Positions 1 through 42,335 of a stretch of 64,000 bases of DNA are shown here, piece after piece. A program made the position numbers and the translations under genes. The stretch is taken from contig VZSE01010770.1 of assembly GCA_013398275.1 (NCBI GenBank), forward strand, positions 279,504 through 343,503. The letters are read 5' to 3'. Within the stretch, counting starts at the first letter, position 1, and every line of letters begins with the position of its first letter. The notes beneath the pieces were generated by a model that searched no databases, was not told the origin of the DNA, and saw only the letters and a program-made list of their open reading frames with translations. This stretch comes from Promerops cafer. Taxonomy: Eukaryota > Chordata > Aves > Passeriformes > Nectariniidae.

Positions 1-31345
<31,345 letters not shown>

Positions 31346-31469
31346 CGCCTTCCTCTTAATGGTGCCCGGAGGAGGGGCGCGTTCCTCCGCCCCGCCGCGG
31401 GGCCGCTCCGAGGCAGCGCTCTCCTGCCGCCGCTGCCCCCCGGGCCGCCTCACAAGGGCATCTCCGGGG

Positions 31470-31543
31470 NNNNNNNNNNNNNNNNNNNNNNNNNNNNNNN
31501 NNNNNNNNNNNNNNNNNNNNNNNNNNNNNNNNNNNNNNNNNNN
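31470..31543. other. Assembly gap (74 N)
   Basis: Run of N inside the CpG island 5' of the UBE4B start codon; it hides part of the first exon or promoter. Confidence 0.98.
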
Positions 31544-31545
31544 CG

Positions 31546-31760
31546 CGAGGGGCGAGAGGGGCGGGGCCAGGGAGGGGCGGGGCCGGGTCTCGTGAGGGGC
31601 GGGTCTCGTGAGGCGCCCGGGCCCAGCGGCTCCGGTGTCCGTGTGGGGCCCGGCGGAGGCGGGAACACGAGCGGGAAGGGGGCAGCTGCTGCTGAGGGAC
31701 GCCGCGATCCCAGGGAGGGTCGAGCTGCTGAAGCCTTCCCACTCCAATGGGTCCGTAAAT
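31546..31760 (-). promoter_or_regulatory. UBE4B: UBE4B CpG-island promoter region
   Basis: GC-rich segment upstream of UBE4B exon 1 on the far side of an N gap. It contains two GGGGCGGGGC-type GC boxes (31558-31584) and a repeated CGGGTCTCGTGAGG (31584-31597 and 31600-31613). No TATA box is seen. The exact transcription start is not determinable. Confidence 0.6.
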
Positions 31761-33990
31761 ATTAACCCTTTCTCAGTGACGAGTGATTGAGAATTCCACA
31801 GGATGTAAATCTAATTATTGTGAGCTGAGTAACATTCCACGGAAAAAACAAGATGCCAAGACCCCACTGAGCACTTGGTCTCGGCCTTTTCTAAGTGTAG
31901 TTTAAATATGAAGTCTTTTTTTTTCCTTATTATGAACTTTTATGCACCTAATTCCCTCATTATACCACAGACTGTTTTGTTTCTGGAAGACATGAATCTT
32001 TTCCCTCACGCTCGAAATGAAACTCTGCTACAGAACAAACGGCCAGGTTACATGTAAGTACATTGGAGGCTCACCCCCAGCTCAGCTAGTTTGAGTTATA
32101 ATACACATAGATGAAAGAGAAAAAGATTTTTTAAAGTTGCTCTTTTGGCAAAGGATCAACAAATTGAGAGTTGCATCAGAACGTTTTTAGCCCGGGATGA
32201 ACAGTCACAAATAATATGACCTGAACAGTGAGCACGGGGCAGTGTGATTTGAGTCAGCAACGGAAAGGGTCCCAGAAAAGCTGGACAACAGGATGTTCTT
32301 AAGATGGAACTAAACTGATCCACATGAGCTATTATGACATATTTTCATACACACTGCAAATAATTGTATAGGAATAGAATTGATCAAATTTTTAAATGCT
32401 TAGATGAAGCAGGTAGGCTATCTGGTCTTGTGTTTTTATATACATCTTTAATGTACTTTATTGATCTAATTTTTTTTTTTAACAAAATACTTTGATGACT
32501 TAACCAGGGTGCTCAGAAAGGAAACCAATACTTGGATCATAATATATATTGCCAGTCTTTTTATAGAATAGATGTACATTGTTACCTTTGCTTTTTAGAT
32601 TACACTTCATTCTGTATTTATCTCCTTGGGATTTTTTTTTGTTTTAAGATAATTTAAGTGGTCTGAAACACCTTGAATAAAACCAAGTGTTTCTCTGGGG
32701 AGTTCTGTTGTCCTTCAGGGTCATTTCTGCCTTTCTGTGTTGCGTCTCCCAGCGGTTTTACCGGGGAGCGCGGCTTGGAAGCGGTTTGAGGACATGTGCG
32801 TGTTCAGCAGCCGAGCGCTCCGCCCTGGGAGCGCGCCCAGCGCAGTGACGGAGCAGCGCGCTGCAGGAGCGCCACCCAGGGGCGCAGAGAGCTCTGCCTG
32901 CTGCTGCATTCGATTGACGGATGTGAGCGGGGGCTGCTGCCCCAGCGCGAGATTTCTGCTAACGTAACACTCGAACACCGGGTTTGCTGTCAAGCAAATG
33001 AAACCACTCAGTTCCAGAAAGAAGGCGCTGTCAGGATACATAGCATAAATAACAGGCATTTTCCTAACTGCATAAAGACTGTTAGTCCCTTTCTTTATAT
33101 TTTGGAAACCAGCTTAAATTTATACAGGTCCAGTAATTAGGGGAGGGCGTCAATCTAGCCAAAAGCCCTCCATGCTTCAACAGATTTTGTCTGACTCTGA
33201 TGGTGGCTTTAAGCACTTTGAACAGATCAAATAAGAAGTATCAGAAAGGGGGTGCTACTTGTTTCAAAATGTCAGGGACTATTTTTTTCATATGAAGTAA
33301 TTAAGTTACTAAGCTTAAGCTACAGTTCTTCAAGAATATGCAAGGAAGAATACGCAGCAGGTCATTTCATTTGTAACTACCTAGTTTATCTGACAACTTA
33401 CACGTTCACACAAGAAAAACTTTTCTATGCAATATTGCACACGCTCATAAAGAAAAACATTTAATCTCATTAACAGTTGTATGCAAACAAAGCTGAACTA
33501 AAGCAGCATTGTTTTCCCTCTGTATATGTGCTTACAGAGTTCAATTATTTTGCAGACTGGAATCTTTGTGGATCACTCGGACCCACCTTCATGGTTCTGG
33601 GATTTGACCACAGGCTTGTTTCCTCTGGTAAGCTCAACTTAATTATTTTCGAGAACAAAGCAGTTCTGGCACAATATGGGGCCTCACACTACAGTGTGAA
33701 AGACACAAGCAAGTAAGTAGTAGTCTACACCTTACAGAGAAGCATTTTGAAAAATAAATCCATACCTTTTGTTGTTGGCTTCATTATTTATCTTCCCTTC
33801 TCAATCAGCACCCAACTCCCCCTGTTTTGTTTGCTGTTGGCATGCCTCTTAGAAATGGCAAGTTTTCTTCTTTTATTGACTTTTGATTACCTAGAGACCC
33901 AAGCCTCATCACTTATGTTTTTGGTTGTTTTTTTTTTTTCCTCCAGAAACATATTCAAAAGCAAGGTACTTAAGATTAGTTTGGTTTGGG
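31761..33990. other. Intergenic region between UBE4B and RBP7
   Basis: AT-rich spacer without a recognisable coding exon. The only clear internal feature is a CpG-rich patch at 32740-32965, reported separately. Confidence 0.6.
32740..32965. promoter_or_regulatory. Orphan CpG-rich patch
   Basis: About 225 bp dense in CG dinucleotides with repeated GAGCGC and GCGC motifs, inside AT-rich DNA about 1.3 kb upstream of UBE4B. No splice-linked gene is recognised. It could be an alternative promoter, an enhancer, or a relic of an inserted element. Confidence 0.35.
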
Positions 33991-33993
33991 GCA

Positions 33994-33999
33994 TTTATT
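33994..33999 (-). terminator. RBP7: RBP7 polyadenylation signal
   Basis: AATAAA on the minus strand about 175 bases past the RBP7 stop codon, the first such signal downstream. Confidence 0.6.
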
Positions 34000-34174
34000 A
34001 GCAAAAATCAGACCTTTAACACTGGCAACAGCAGACTTATTTCCTGAGCCAGAAACTTCAGACCATTCAGGTTAATAGGTACAGGAGTCAGTTCTTGTCC
34101 GTAGAGCCCTCACTGGACACGAGGCTCCTGTGCAGGGCTGTCCCTGCAGGCAGGACCCAGCACACCACACAGAT

Positions 34175-34225
34175 TCAAGCTCTCTTGAAGACCTGTTTAC
34201 ATACTTGATTCTCACAACGAAGCTC
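34175..34225 (-). CDS. RBP7: RBP7 coding exon 4 (residues 119-134 and stop)
   Basis: Encodes ELRCENQVCKQVFKRA then TGA at 34177-34175. Acceptor TTTTTTGTAG. Confidence 0.92.
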   Translation of the reverse strand, partial: ELRCENQVCKQVFKRA

Positions 34226-35653
34226 CTACAAAAAACAACAACCAGCTAAACAAAAACAAACAGAAAACCCAAGAGTATAGATATATAGAGTAATCAAAGA
34301 AACTGCTTCCAAAATTGAACACAGATCCTTTGCCACCTTTGGCCATGCTAATAACGTACGCGTAACATTCCGAATTTAGCTACACATTACAGTGAAACCA
34401 TGAAGCTTTCAGAGCAGAATGTGCTCACACATTACACACCCTACAGAGCTAGAAGGTATGGGCGCACCATGACTACATTATAAATCTCATTTTTGCCATA
34501 CAGAGATATAATTAGTAGAAATCTGAAGTCAATACCAGGTGGAGGTCATCCCCTTCAAGCCAGTGAGTCCAGCCCCTGTTCTTCTTCTCACCAGTCTGGA
34601 CACAGACAAGTTTGTCATTTTGCCAGGTAACAAGGCTCTGTAGAACAGGGAACAAAAAGGTGTTTCTGCATGTCTGTCTCAGTTCTGCAAAATATTTGCA
34701 GAAAATGTGCATCTTCCTGGATAAAAGAGGACCTAGATATTACCCCTGAGTGAACGTGACACTCCTTGTCTGTAACTCAGGCTGCTACTGCTGTCTTGCA
34801 CTACAAATACTATTCTTGAAACAATTTCAGCTCAAGTATCTGGATTGATCACGGCATCTTAATTTTGTCACAGCCTCATTCACTCTTACCTTGCATTTTC
34901 TGTTATCCAAGCCTTTATTATCTTCCTCAAACTCTTCTCCAACTTTGAATTCAAGCAAATAATCTCTGAATGTGCTAGTGGTATGGATATAGAATGAATC
35001 ACCATCTTGTTTGATCACTTTCTGAGGCTTCAGCATTTTTGCTATTTTGCGTGTTGCAAAGTCAATACCTTGGACAGAAGGCAAAAATATCAGAGTTGTA
35101 TTTATCACCAGCCATTCTGGCAGCCAGGAATTAACCTTTATTACTACCAGAAGCATTTCTTAAGTAGTTTGACCTTACTGCTATGCAGCATTTTCTTGTT
35201 TTATTAGAACCTTTTGTTTTGTTTAAAGCTGCATGTTAGACAGATTAAGTTGTCCTCTTGTATTTTTTACTATTTGAAAACCAATTTACTCAGTTGTTGC
35301 ACAATTCCTATGTAAGATTTCCAGGACTTTGAGCCAGAAGACTTCTGGAGAGAGTTGGCTTCCCCCACAGAGACCCAAACTTGGTTTCAGACTTCACCCC
35401 CACTTAGCAAGAGGTTAATGCCTATTCTCATCCTTAGTCAGAGGAAAGGCAATGAAAGAATTAACAAGAACTCTCTGCATTTTATACCTTAAATAGGATG
35501 AAATGAAGAGCAGTCCTTAAAATTCAAGAAGACCCTTATGGGAGAAGGGAGGAAGGACAGAAGCAGGTATTTTCACCTACCTAAGGCCACCATATAACCT
35601 TCAAAGTTGTCATTGCTGACAAGGTTCCAGGTTCCGCTGAAATCCACAGGCAT
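34175..35653 (-). CDS. RBP7: RBP7, retinol-binding protein 7 (cellular, type IV)
   Basis: Intracellular lipid-binding-protein family: a small cytosolic beta-barrel that carries retinol. Four coding exons (35581-35653, 34890-35068, 34536-34637, 34175-34225) give 134 residues, the family's usual length, with the classic four-exon structure (179- and 102-nt middle exons). Seen: MPVDFSGTWNLVSNDNFEGY at the N-terminus, KVGEEFEEDNKGLDNRKCK mid-protein, and NRGWTHWLEGD. The His in WTHW (residue 109 counting Met) is the position that is Gln in RBP1/RBP2 and His in RBP7. It lies between UBE4B and NMNAT1 on the same strand, as in human. A TATA box lies upstream. RBP5 is the main alternative, but synteny supports RBP7. 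Confidence 0.93.
34536..34637 (-). CDS. RBP7: RBP7 coding exon 3 (residues 85-118)
   Basis: Encodes SLVTWQNDKLVCVQTGEKK and RGWTHWLEGDDLHL. 102 nt. Acceptor GTTCTACAG, donor GTATTG. Confidence 0.95.
34890..35068 (-). CDS. RBP7: RBP7 coding exon 2 (residues 25-84)
   Basis: Encodes GIDFATRKIAKMLKPQKV and ends GLDNRKCK. 179 nt. Acceptor TGTCCAAG, donor GTAAGA. Confidence 0.95.
35581..35653 (-). CDS. RBP7: RBP7 coding exon 1 (residues 1-25)
   Basis: ATG at 35653-35651, then the family N-terminus ending NFEGYMVAL plus one base. Donor GTAGGT. Confidence 0.93.
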
Positions 35654-35711
35654 TGCCAGACAGTAGAAGGAAGATCCAGTCAAAAATGCAAATGTAGTTT
35701 TCTAGCCCAGT

Positions 35712-35719
35712 CTTTTATA
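35712..35719 (-). promoter_or_regulatory. RBP7: RBP7 TATA box
   Basis: TATAAAAG on the minus strand, 59 bases upstream of the RBP7 start codon. A start site about 30 bases downstream would leave a 5' leader of only about 30 bases. The flanks are not CpG-rich, unlike the neighbouring promoters. Confidence 0.7.
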
Positions 35720-38668
35720 CAGCAGCCCATGGGTGGGATTACATCCCAGGACCTTTCTGCTGGAGGGGAAGGGTGCTACTGCTGAGCCAGTGGGTGAGAG
35801 GGTATTTGTAGAATGGCTTCAGCTCTGCTGGAGGGAAAAGTTCACCGTGTCTGAAATCTTTATGTGGAGCAAATGTTAATAGCCCTAGAGCCACGATGCA
35901 AGCCAAAAACTGGTTTAAACCCTTTTGTCCATCTTGTATACTTTAAAGAGACTTATTTTGTCATTATTAAGATTTCCTGCAAGTTTATTAGATCTGGGGC
36001 TTTATGATCTGAAATCCAGGTATCCGTTGCAAAGGTGATGTACCCCTGTAAAGACAGGCTGTACTTGAACAGACACAGACTGTCTGTTAAGCTGTGGATT
36101 GTATTATATCAACAAATTTTAAAGCAATACCTATGGCACAGAGATAAGAATTCTATCATGTTGGTTTATGTCTGGAGTGAATAGTAAACAGAATTCAAAA
36201 AGTAATCTTGTGTATATAGGAGATGTAGCTCCTGCCTTTGCTTTCTGTTCTTGACACATAAAGGAGAGCTGATACAGGAGCTGTTCCCACTGATGCTTTA
36301 TTAGATGCTACACATTGTGGCAGAACACACAGGCAGCAGAGCACACGATGCAGCAGATAAGCTTCAGTGTTGGACTTCGCCTTCAGCAAAGAAGTGATAG
36401 AAATCCCTGATGACCCAGCAATGTGTCTGGAAAAGTGAATAAAAAATGCTTGACTTTGAAGAGAAAGGACTTAGGGAATTTAGAGGTGAGGAAACACACC
36501 TATACCTACTACATTTATTTAGTTACTGACTTGTGTTAGGCTGAATAAGAAGGATAATATTTTGTAGAGAAGTTTTCCCAAAGTTTAGCTCTGTTTTTGG
36601 AGCTGGCAGTTTGATCCATATGACTCACAGAATCATGCAAGTAGGAACTCAGGACGTCAAAGCTTCTTTCCTGTTTGCAGCTGGGTATTGTTCTCTAACC
36701 TACACTAAACCAGGAATGGCACCCAGAAATGAGAATTACTGTTTCCTCTTTTCTCAAGCAGTAACATTTCACCCACAATTTGGTGTTTTGAGGTTATGGT
36801 AGTAAAGCACTGTTGCAATACTACTGACTCTTGCAAGCAAAGAGAAGTCAGTACTTGGTAAATCCTGTGCCAAAGTCCAGATATAACATTTTAATTTAAA
36901 TTATGCAGATAGTCTGGGGTGAGGTCCTTTCTTCTGTAAATCAGTACTTAAACCTCACACAAAGACCTCTCACAGAATTGCCTATGGGGCTTCTAAGAAC
37001 TGCCTATTGCCCTGGCCACATCCTCTGATGGTTAATTTCTTTCTCCTTTCAGATTTCTGATTTTATTTTTGTGGAATTACTTTTTTCCATTTCCACCCTA
37101 GTTGCTGTAAAGCACTGAGCACCTAAAACATTCTCTTAGGGATGTGGCCTAATTACAGAAGCAGATCAAGTGGGTCCTGCTGCTGCTGCAGCATTAATAA
37201 AATACTTTGAGTCTAAATGACACGTGTGGTGAAAGGGCCCCGTGTTCTCTTCAAGGTCTGACAAGAGTCCACTCCTGAAAGTTTTACCTGTCTGACATCC
37301 TTGAACAGCCCCAGCACTGATTGTGGTGCTGGTGTTTATAACTGATTGGAACAGGAGATGGCCAGTGTGCAATTACTTCTAGCGCTGTAACAGGCAGGTT
37401 CCTGGATCCCACCAGTAAAACCAAGGGTCCATAGCCAGCAGCCAGTCATGATCGTGGGACATGTCCCTGCTTCTAGCCTTGCCCAAAAGCATCTTGGCCG
37501 CCTGCCTGGAGAGTCTCACATTCAGCTGGGTTTGTTGACCTGAAAAACGTGACCGGAGTCACCTTGTGGAGACCCCACCAAGCTGCTGACCCATGAGAAA
37601 GTAGCTTGCAAACCCTGGCATTCTTAATAAGGCACATAATCCAAACAAAAATGAGATAGCAGCAAGTAAAGGGAGGTAGAATTCTATCATCACAACAGTC
37701 ACAGTGCCTCTTTAGCTTATGTTCACATAATAGAGACAATACACTGTTAGATTCAAAACCAGATTTCTAGCAAAGAAAAGTATTTCACTTATAATCAGTA
37801 ATGATATCCTACCATTTTCTCTCTAGTAACAAAAAACAATTCTGACTATATATAATTATATTCTACTTATGGCTCAAAAGCAAAAGATACTTTATTATTT
37901 GAAATAAATGTATTATTTGTAATAAAGGGACAAGTGTCTGAGAATCAGTGCAATGACACTATTATTAATTTCTATCTACTAAATCAATGGCTTTAAACCA
38001 GTTCCTGAGGTAGGTTTATCCTTCCATCAGAAACAATACTGAGTTTAACATTACAGCCCTGGAAACATGAATGGAAAAGTAAAGTACAAGACATTTCTGG
38101 AAGCAAACCGCATGACAGCAAACAAGCAGCTGCATACCTCAAAAGCAAGCAGCTCAAAGCATGCTATACCTAGCACCACTTCAGCCAGGAGGAAATTCTT
38201 CCCTTCCAGGATAGAGCTAAATAACTTTTTTGAGGTGAACCACATGCTGACATTAAAAAAACCAAAAACCTAGATTTACTCTAAGTAAACAGTACATCTT
38301 GAAACCAGATAACTTTGTTAAGACACTGTAAGTTATTAAAATATTTGTGTTATTGTTTTGTAAATAGCAGAGCAGTTTGAGTTAAAACTAATCAGAAGAT
38401 TTTCATTTGTTTTGCTTATACATTTCCAATTTTCATGTACCAATGTGAATTCTTATACTCACTTCAGTGCACTGGGACAAAACATTAAAATGTGAAAATC
38501 TTATTACTGGACTTGAAAAAGGTTGTGTAGGTCCAGTGCACCAAACCTCATTACTAACTACAGATGTACGGAATTAGCCCACTATCTACCTACGAGAAGC
38601 CCCCAACCAAGCCCTAGAAAACACACTTTCCTGTACTGAAATGTAGGTTTTTTCCCAGCAGACAGGAG
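35720..38668. other. Region between NMNAT1 stop and RBP7 promoter
   Basis: About 2.9 kb. It probably contains the NMNAT1 3' UTR at its upper end. No other coding exon, RNA gene or clear repeat is seen. Confidence 0.55.
37891..37896 (-). terminator. NMNAT1: Candidate NMNAT1 polyadenylation signal
   Basis: AATAAA on the minus strand about 770 bases past the NMNAT1 stop codon, in an AT-rich stretch. It is the nearest canonical hexamer I found. Confidence 0.35.
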
Positions 38669-39087
38669 TCAGTTGTCGGGTGCCTGCGAGCTCTCGGGGT
38701 CCCTGGCGTGTTTCTGTAAGGGAGCCAGGACTACGCCCGCATTCCTGTCCTCGCTCTCGGGGCCGTACAGCTCGTTCTTCTCGATGTACGCCCGAACCAC
38801 GTCGGGCACCAGGTAACGAATGCTCTGGCCCCTCCGCAGGGCTCGCCGGATCTTGGTGGAGGAAATATCATTTGTGATCCATTCTTCCACAAGGTGAATG
38901 TTGTTCTTATGTCTCCACAAAATATCCGATTCGTAGATGAATTTCTGAACGTTGTTTCCAGCCCTACTGATACACACAAGGCCGTGTTTTTCCACAATTT
39001 CAGCGATGTCCTCCAACTTCCACAGATTGGGGATCCCAAAAGATTCCAGCATGTCACTTCCACAAAGCAGTTTAACCTGTGGGACAC
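38669..39087 (-). CDS. NMNAT1: NMNAT1 coding exon 4 (residues 150-288 and stop)
   Basis: Encodes VPQVKLLCGSDMLESFGIP, ISSTKIRRALRRGQSIRYL and SEDRNAGVVLAPLQ, ending TGA at 38671-38669. Acceptor TCTCTTTAAG. The last dozen residues differ from mammals, which is usual for this tail. Confidence 0.96.
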
Positions 39088-40532
39088 CTTAAAGAGAAAA
39101 TTAAATGAGAAATAGGGCTTGGTTTGGGGCTTGGCAGATTTTAGCAAACTTGACAGGGACATTTAATTTCTTGGCTCTGTCTCTCTGTATCTTTGGTTAA
39201 GATGAGACAATGGAATGAAATTTTAAAAAGAAGATTCAGAGTATATAATTTATAATTAGTAGCCATAACACAGGATTTTTCTGAATAAAGGTTATGGGAG
39301 TCTCTTCATTAAAATGATCTAATGCCTTATGCTGTGGAATCTAAGCAAATAAAGTTACTGAGTGACATCAAAACCAAGAGCTACCATAGAAGTTACTCAT
39401 CAGTGCAATTCTCTTGAAATAAAAAGGATCACTAGCCATCTAATTTGCAAACAGACTTAACTTTTTAAAACCGGACTCTGATTTTTCTTTTTAATGGGCT
39501 CATGCCTATTTGGTTCCTGTTTTCTCTTCCGTCCCAGCTTTGTTATGGGTGCAGCATCCTGCAGGCTATTAGTGACATCAGCAGATAGAAGCTTTTGATG
39601 ATGATACCTGCAAAACGAAGGTATTTTAGGTATTTTAAAGATGTAGGAAAAAATTGGGATAGTATGGCCCACCAAAGAAGCTCTCTCTGCAATTATCCCA
39701 ACTTGTTAAAGTTAACAGCATTCCTAATCCTTCTATAGGTTCATAAGACTTTTTAGAGGTTGGCTGAAGAATACCTTAAAACCTTGAGTGTTTCCAACCA
39801 CTCGCTCTGGCAGCTTTCCCAATCATCAACTTCCACCCAATCTGAGTTTTTTGTAGCCAGTTTTGCCATAGTCACTCGGTGATTCGCACTGATTAGACCT
39901 TTCTTCTTATATGCATCACCCACTGGTGATATGATGCCTTTGATTACTTTGTATTTTCCTGTGGAAAAAAACACACCACACAAGAACATGAGAAGTGCTT
40001 GAGCAGATGGTACTTCCCCTGCACTGTATTTAACCTGTGACATAGCCATTATGCAGTGCAATGGCAGCTGATAGCCAGCCCTGTGGAAAAATACAGGACA
40101 CTTCAGCACTGTCAGGGCACCACAATGAAAGGGTTAGTAAGATATATTAGAAAGATACATTTCTGTAAACTATAAACCCTGTGCTTTAGCTCATTAAAAT
40201 CAGTAATAAGCAACACACATATGAGCCCTCTCATAATGGCCTACATGGTTTTGTATAAGACATAAACACATATCAGCTTCAATATCTAATTAGCATTTGC
40301 AAAAATATCTGTCACCATCAAACAAGTGTTCATAGACACAAAATATTCACCTTAACATTTAAGGGTCTGGTTATCAAAGCTATTCTGAATGATATAAATA
40401 AATCACCATCCTACCTGTTTCGTGGAAGTAGTCTTTAGCCAGCTCAAACAGCCTCAGGTGCATGTTGGTGATGGGATTGAAGGACCCACAGGCCAGCAGC
40501 ACCACTTCAGTCTTCCTGTCAGGATCTTCCAT
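38669..40532 (-). CDS. NMNAT1: NMNAT1, nicotinamide/nicotinate mononucleotide adenylyltransferase 1
   Basis: Nuclear enzyme that joins NMN (or NaMN) and ATP to make NAD. Four coding exons (40415-40532, 39775-39958, 39462-39607, 38669-39087) give 288 residues; human has 279. Seen: GSFNPITNMH (residues 16-25), the nucleotidyltransferase GxFxPxTxxH motif whose last His contacts ATP; ISSTKIR (224-230), the second ATP-binding motif; and GRKRK (126-130), the nuclear localisation signal, inside the variable loop encoded by the third coding exon. The start MEDPD is chosen for its GCCATGG context and human alignment; an in-frame ATG two codons upstream (40538) is possible. Head to head with LZIC. Confidence 0.96.
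39462..39607 (-). CDS. NMNAT1: NMNAT1 coding exon 3 (residues 101-150, nuclear-targeting loop)
   Basis: Encodes RYHHQKLLSADVTNSLQD, then the basic GRKRK nuclear localisation signal and a Lys-rich tail. Acceptor GTTTTGCAG, donor GTTAAG. Confidence 0.93.
39775..39958 (-). CDS. NMNAT1: NMNAT1 coding exon 2 (residues 40-101)
   Basis: Encodes KYKVIKGIISPVGDAYKKKG and ends WLETLKVL plus AG. Acceptor TTTTCCACAG, donor GTATTC. Confidence 0.95.
40415..40532 (-). CDS. NMNAT1: NMNAT1 coding exon 1 (residues 1-40)
   Basis: Encodes KTEVVLLACGSFNPITNMHL and ends YFHET plus one base. The exon itself starts at 40588 (acceptor TTTCTTGTAG), so 56 bases of 5' UTR precede the ATG and an upstream noncoding exon must exist. 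Donor GTAGGA. Confidence 0.95.
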
Positions 40533-40588
40533 GGCCATTCCTCCAGCCACGGAGCCAAGTGGACAGTGTTGGTGCCAGGTACCAGCCA

Positions 40589-41970
40589 CTACAAGAAATG
40601 GGATAAGAAAGAGTTATTGTTACTTACTTGTGCTGCCAACAAGCAGACGATAAAATTTCAAGATCAAATTGAATGCTGTATTTTTCTTCCATCAACCTGG
40701 CCTGTGACTGTTCATGTGACACTTCTTTGTCCAATTCCTAAGTGATTAAAATATGAAATCACTGCAAAAAGGCTGCTTGCCCAGAAAGGATGGCGTACTG
40801 CCCACCCTGAAGAAAAGCAGCTCATGCTTTTTAACTTCATGTAGAGGGATTATCTGTCCCAATTGCAGGACTAACTTTATTAGAGCTTCGCACCTTTTTT
40901 AAGATGCCAGTGCCAATCAACTGCCAAGAGACACGTGGGCAGGGAACTTCCTTGTTAAGTAACTTCCTTCTAGTGCTTATAGGGAGAAATAGAACATCTC
41001 GTGACCATTCCTTGTCTTGCTACTCCGAACTGCAGTGAGCCTTTCCAGTGTGATCTATAAAACCAAGATTGTGTTACATATTATATTGTATTAAATTCTG
41101 GAGCAGAACAGCGTCAACATCTGGCCTAACAAAGGAGAACTGCAATGGGCTGTTGCTGTTTGCAAGATGTCTGAGACATCCTGAGGAGAACAGAATTGTC
41201 TGCCATTGTTTCTACAGCAGCATCAGCACCTGGGAAAATCCCACGAGGCCACCCTCACATTGTGTCTCCCTTACAGAGAGGCTGAGTGATGCTCACAGCA
41301 GCCACAGCGCTGAGACACCATCCCTGCCAAACCTTCTAACAGTGACTGTGTCCTAACATCAAACGGCCTGCGGATAAAAGGAACTCTTGAAAGGCTTCAT
41401 ATTTTGTAAGTGCTAGTACTTTTCTGTGCTTTCAATAGTTTCACAAACTTTTAAAATATTCTTCATTACTGCAGAGTAGCTCAGCAGTGGTACTTGAAAT
41501 GCAGCCTTCACAGGGGCACGGCTAGGAGAGTTACTATGGGAACACGGAGGAGAGGAATTAGACTGCCTTTGTAATGCACAAATCCTACTTTCAACAGAGT
41601 GACACATGCTGCAAAACTGAAAAAGGTTGATCTTTTCCTTAAAAAAAAAGTGCAAAAAAAGTAGAAAATTTTAAGATGGAAATAGAATGCCTTTTCGGGA
41701 GTTAATCAAATGTCCCTTTCCATGCTGCTAATTTTACAGTTTACAGAAACTGGCAATCATTGCCTCATAAACTCACCTTGCACTAAAAGACATCAAAATA
41801 TGCCTAGAGCAGGTCTTGGGATGGCTCTAGAGCCCAACCTGCCAGTCACGTTCCGGGGATAAGCAGGTAAGGATGCTTTGCTCAATCTCATTTATGTTTC
41901 AGAGGCAAATATCTGTCAAATATGTTTATATGTCGGTATATATACATAGAATACAAGCATGATGTGGGCT
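40589..41970. other. NMNAT1 5' intron
   Basis: Lies between the NMNAT1 start-codon exon and the shared CpG-rich promoter. No coding exon or repeat recognised. Confidence 0.6.
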
Positions 41971-42100
41971 GGACGCTTCACTAACACCCTCCCGCAGCTC
42001 TCCGCCCCCGCGGGCCTGCACGGGGGTCCGGTCCCCGCCCAGCGAGCACCCCCCGCCGCCGCCGCCTCCGCCCGTCCCCGGTGAGCCCCGCTCCTCGTCC

Positions 42101-42178
42101 CCGCTCACCCCCGCGCTGTGCCCGGCGCTGTGCCCGCTCTGCCCCGCGCTGTTCCCGCTCACCCCCGCGCTGTGCCCG
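42101..42178. repeat. GC-rich tandem repeat at the edge of the gap
   Basis: CCGCTCACCCCCGCGCTGTG plus CCCG occurs at 42101-42124 and 42155-42178, with related GCGCTGTGCCC pieces between. The repeat runs into the N gap, so its full extent is unknown. On the minus strand it contains GGGGTGAGC, a donor-like motif. Confidence 0.75.
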
Positions 42179-42179
42179 C

Positions 42180-42335
42180 NNNNNNNNNNNNNNNNNNNNN
42201 NNNNNNNNNNNNNNNNNNNNNNNNNNNNNNNNNNNNNNNNNNNNNNNNNNNNNNNNNNNNNNNNNNNNNNNNNNNNNNNNNNNNNNNNNNNNNNNNNNNN
42301 NNNNNNNNNNNNNNNNNNNNNNNNNNNNNNNNNNN
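42180..42335. other. Assembly gap (156 N)
   Basis: Run of N inside the NMNAT1/LZIC promoter region, adjoining a GC-rich tandem repeat. Confidence 0.98.

Noticed and set aside
36028..36046. Possible DR1 (PPAR-type) site upstream of RBP7, GTTGCAAAGGTGA
   Set aside because: Only the second half-site is convincing; the first half has too many mismatches, and it is over 300 bp from the promoter.
36610..36660. Possible inverted CR1 tail (CACAGAATCATG)
   Set aside because: Only about a dozen bases resemble a CR1 end; the rest does not align with the family's tail.
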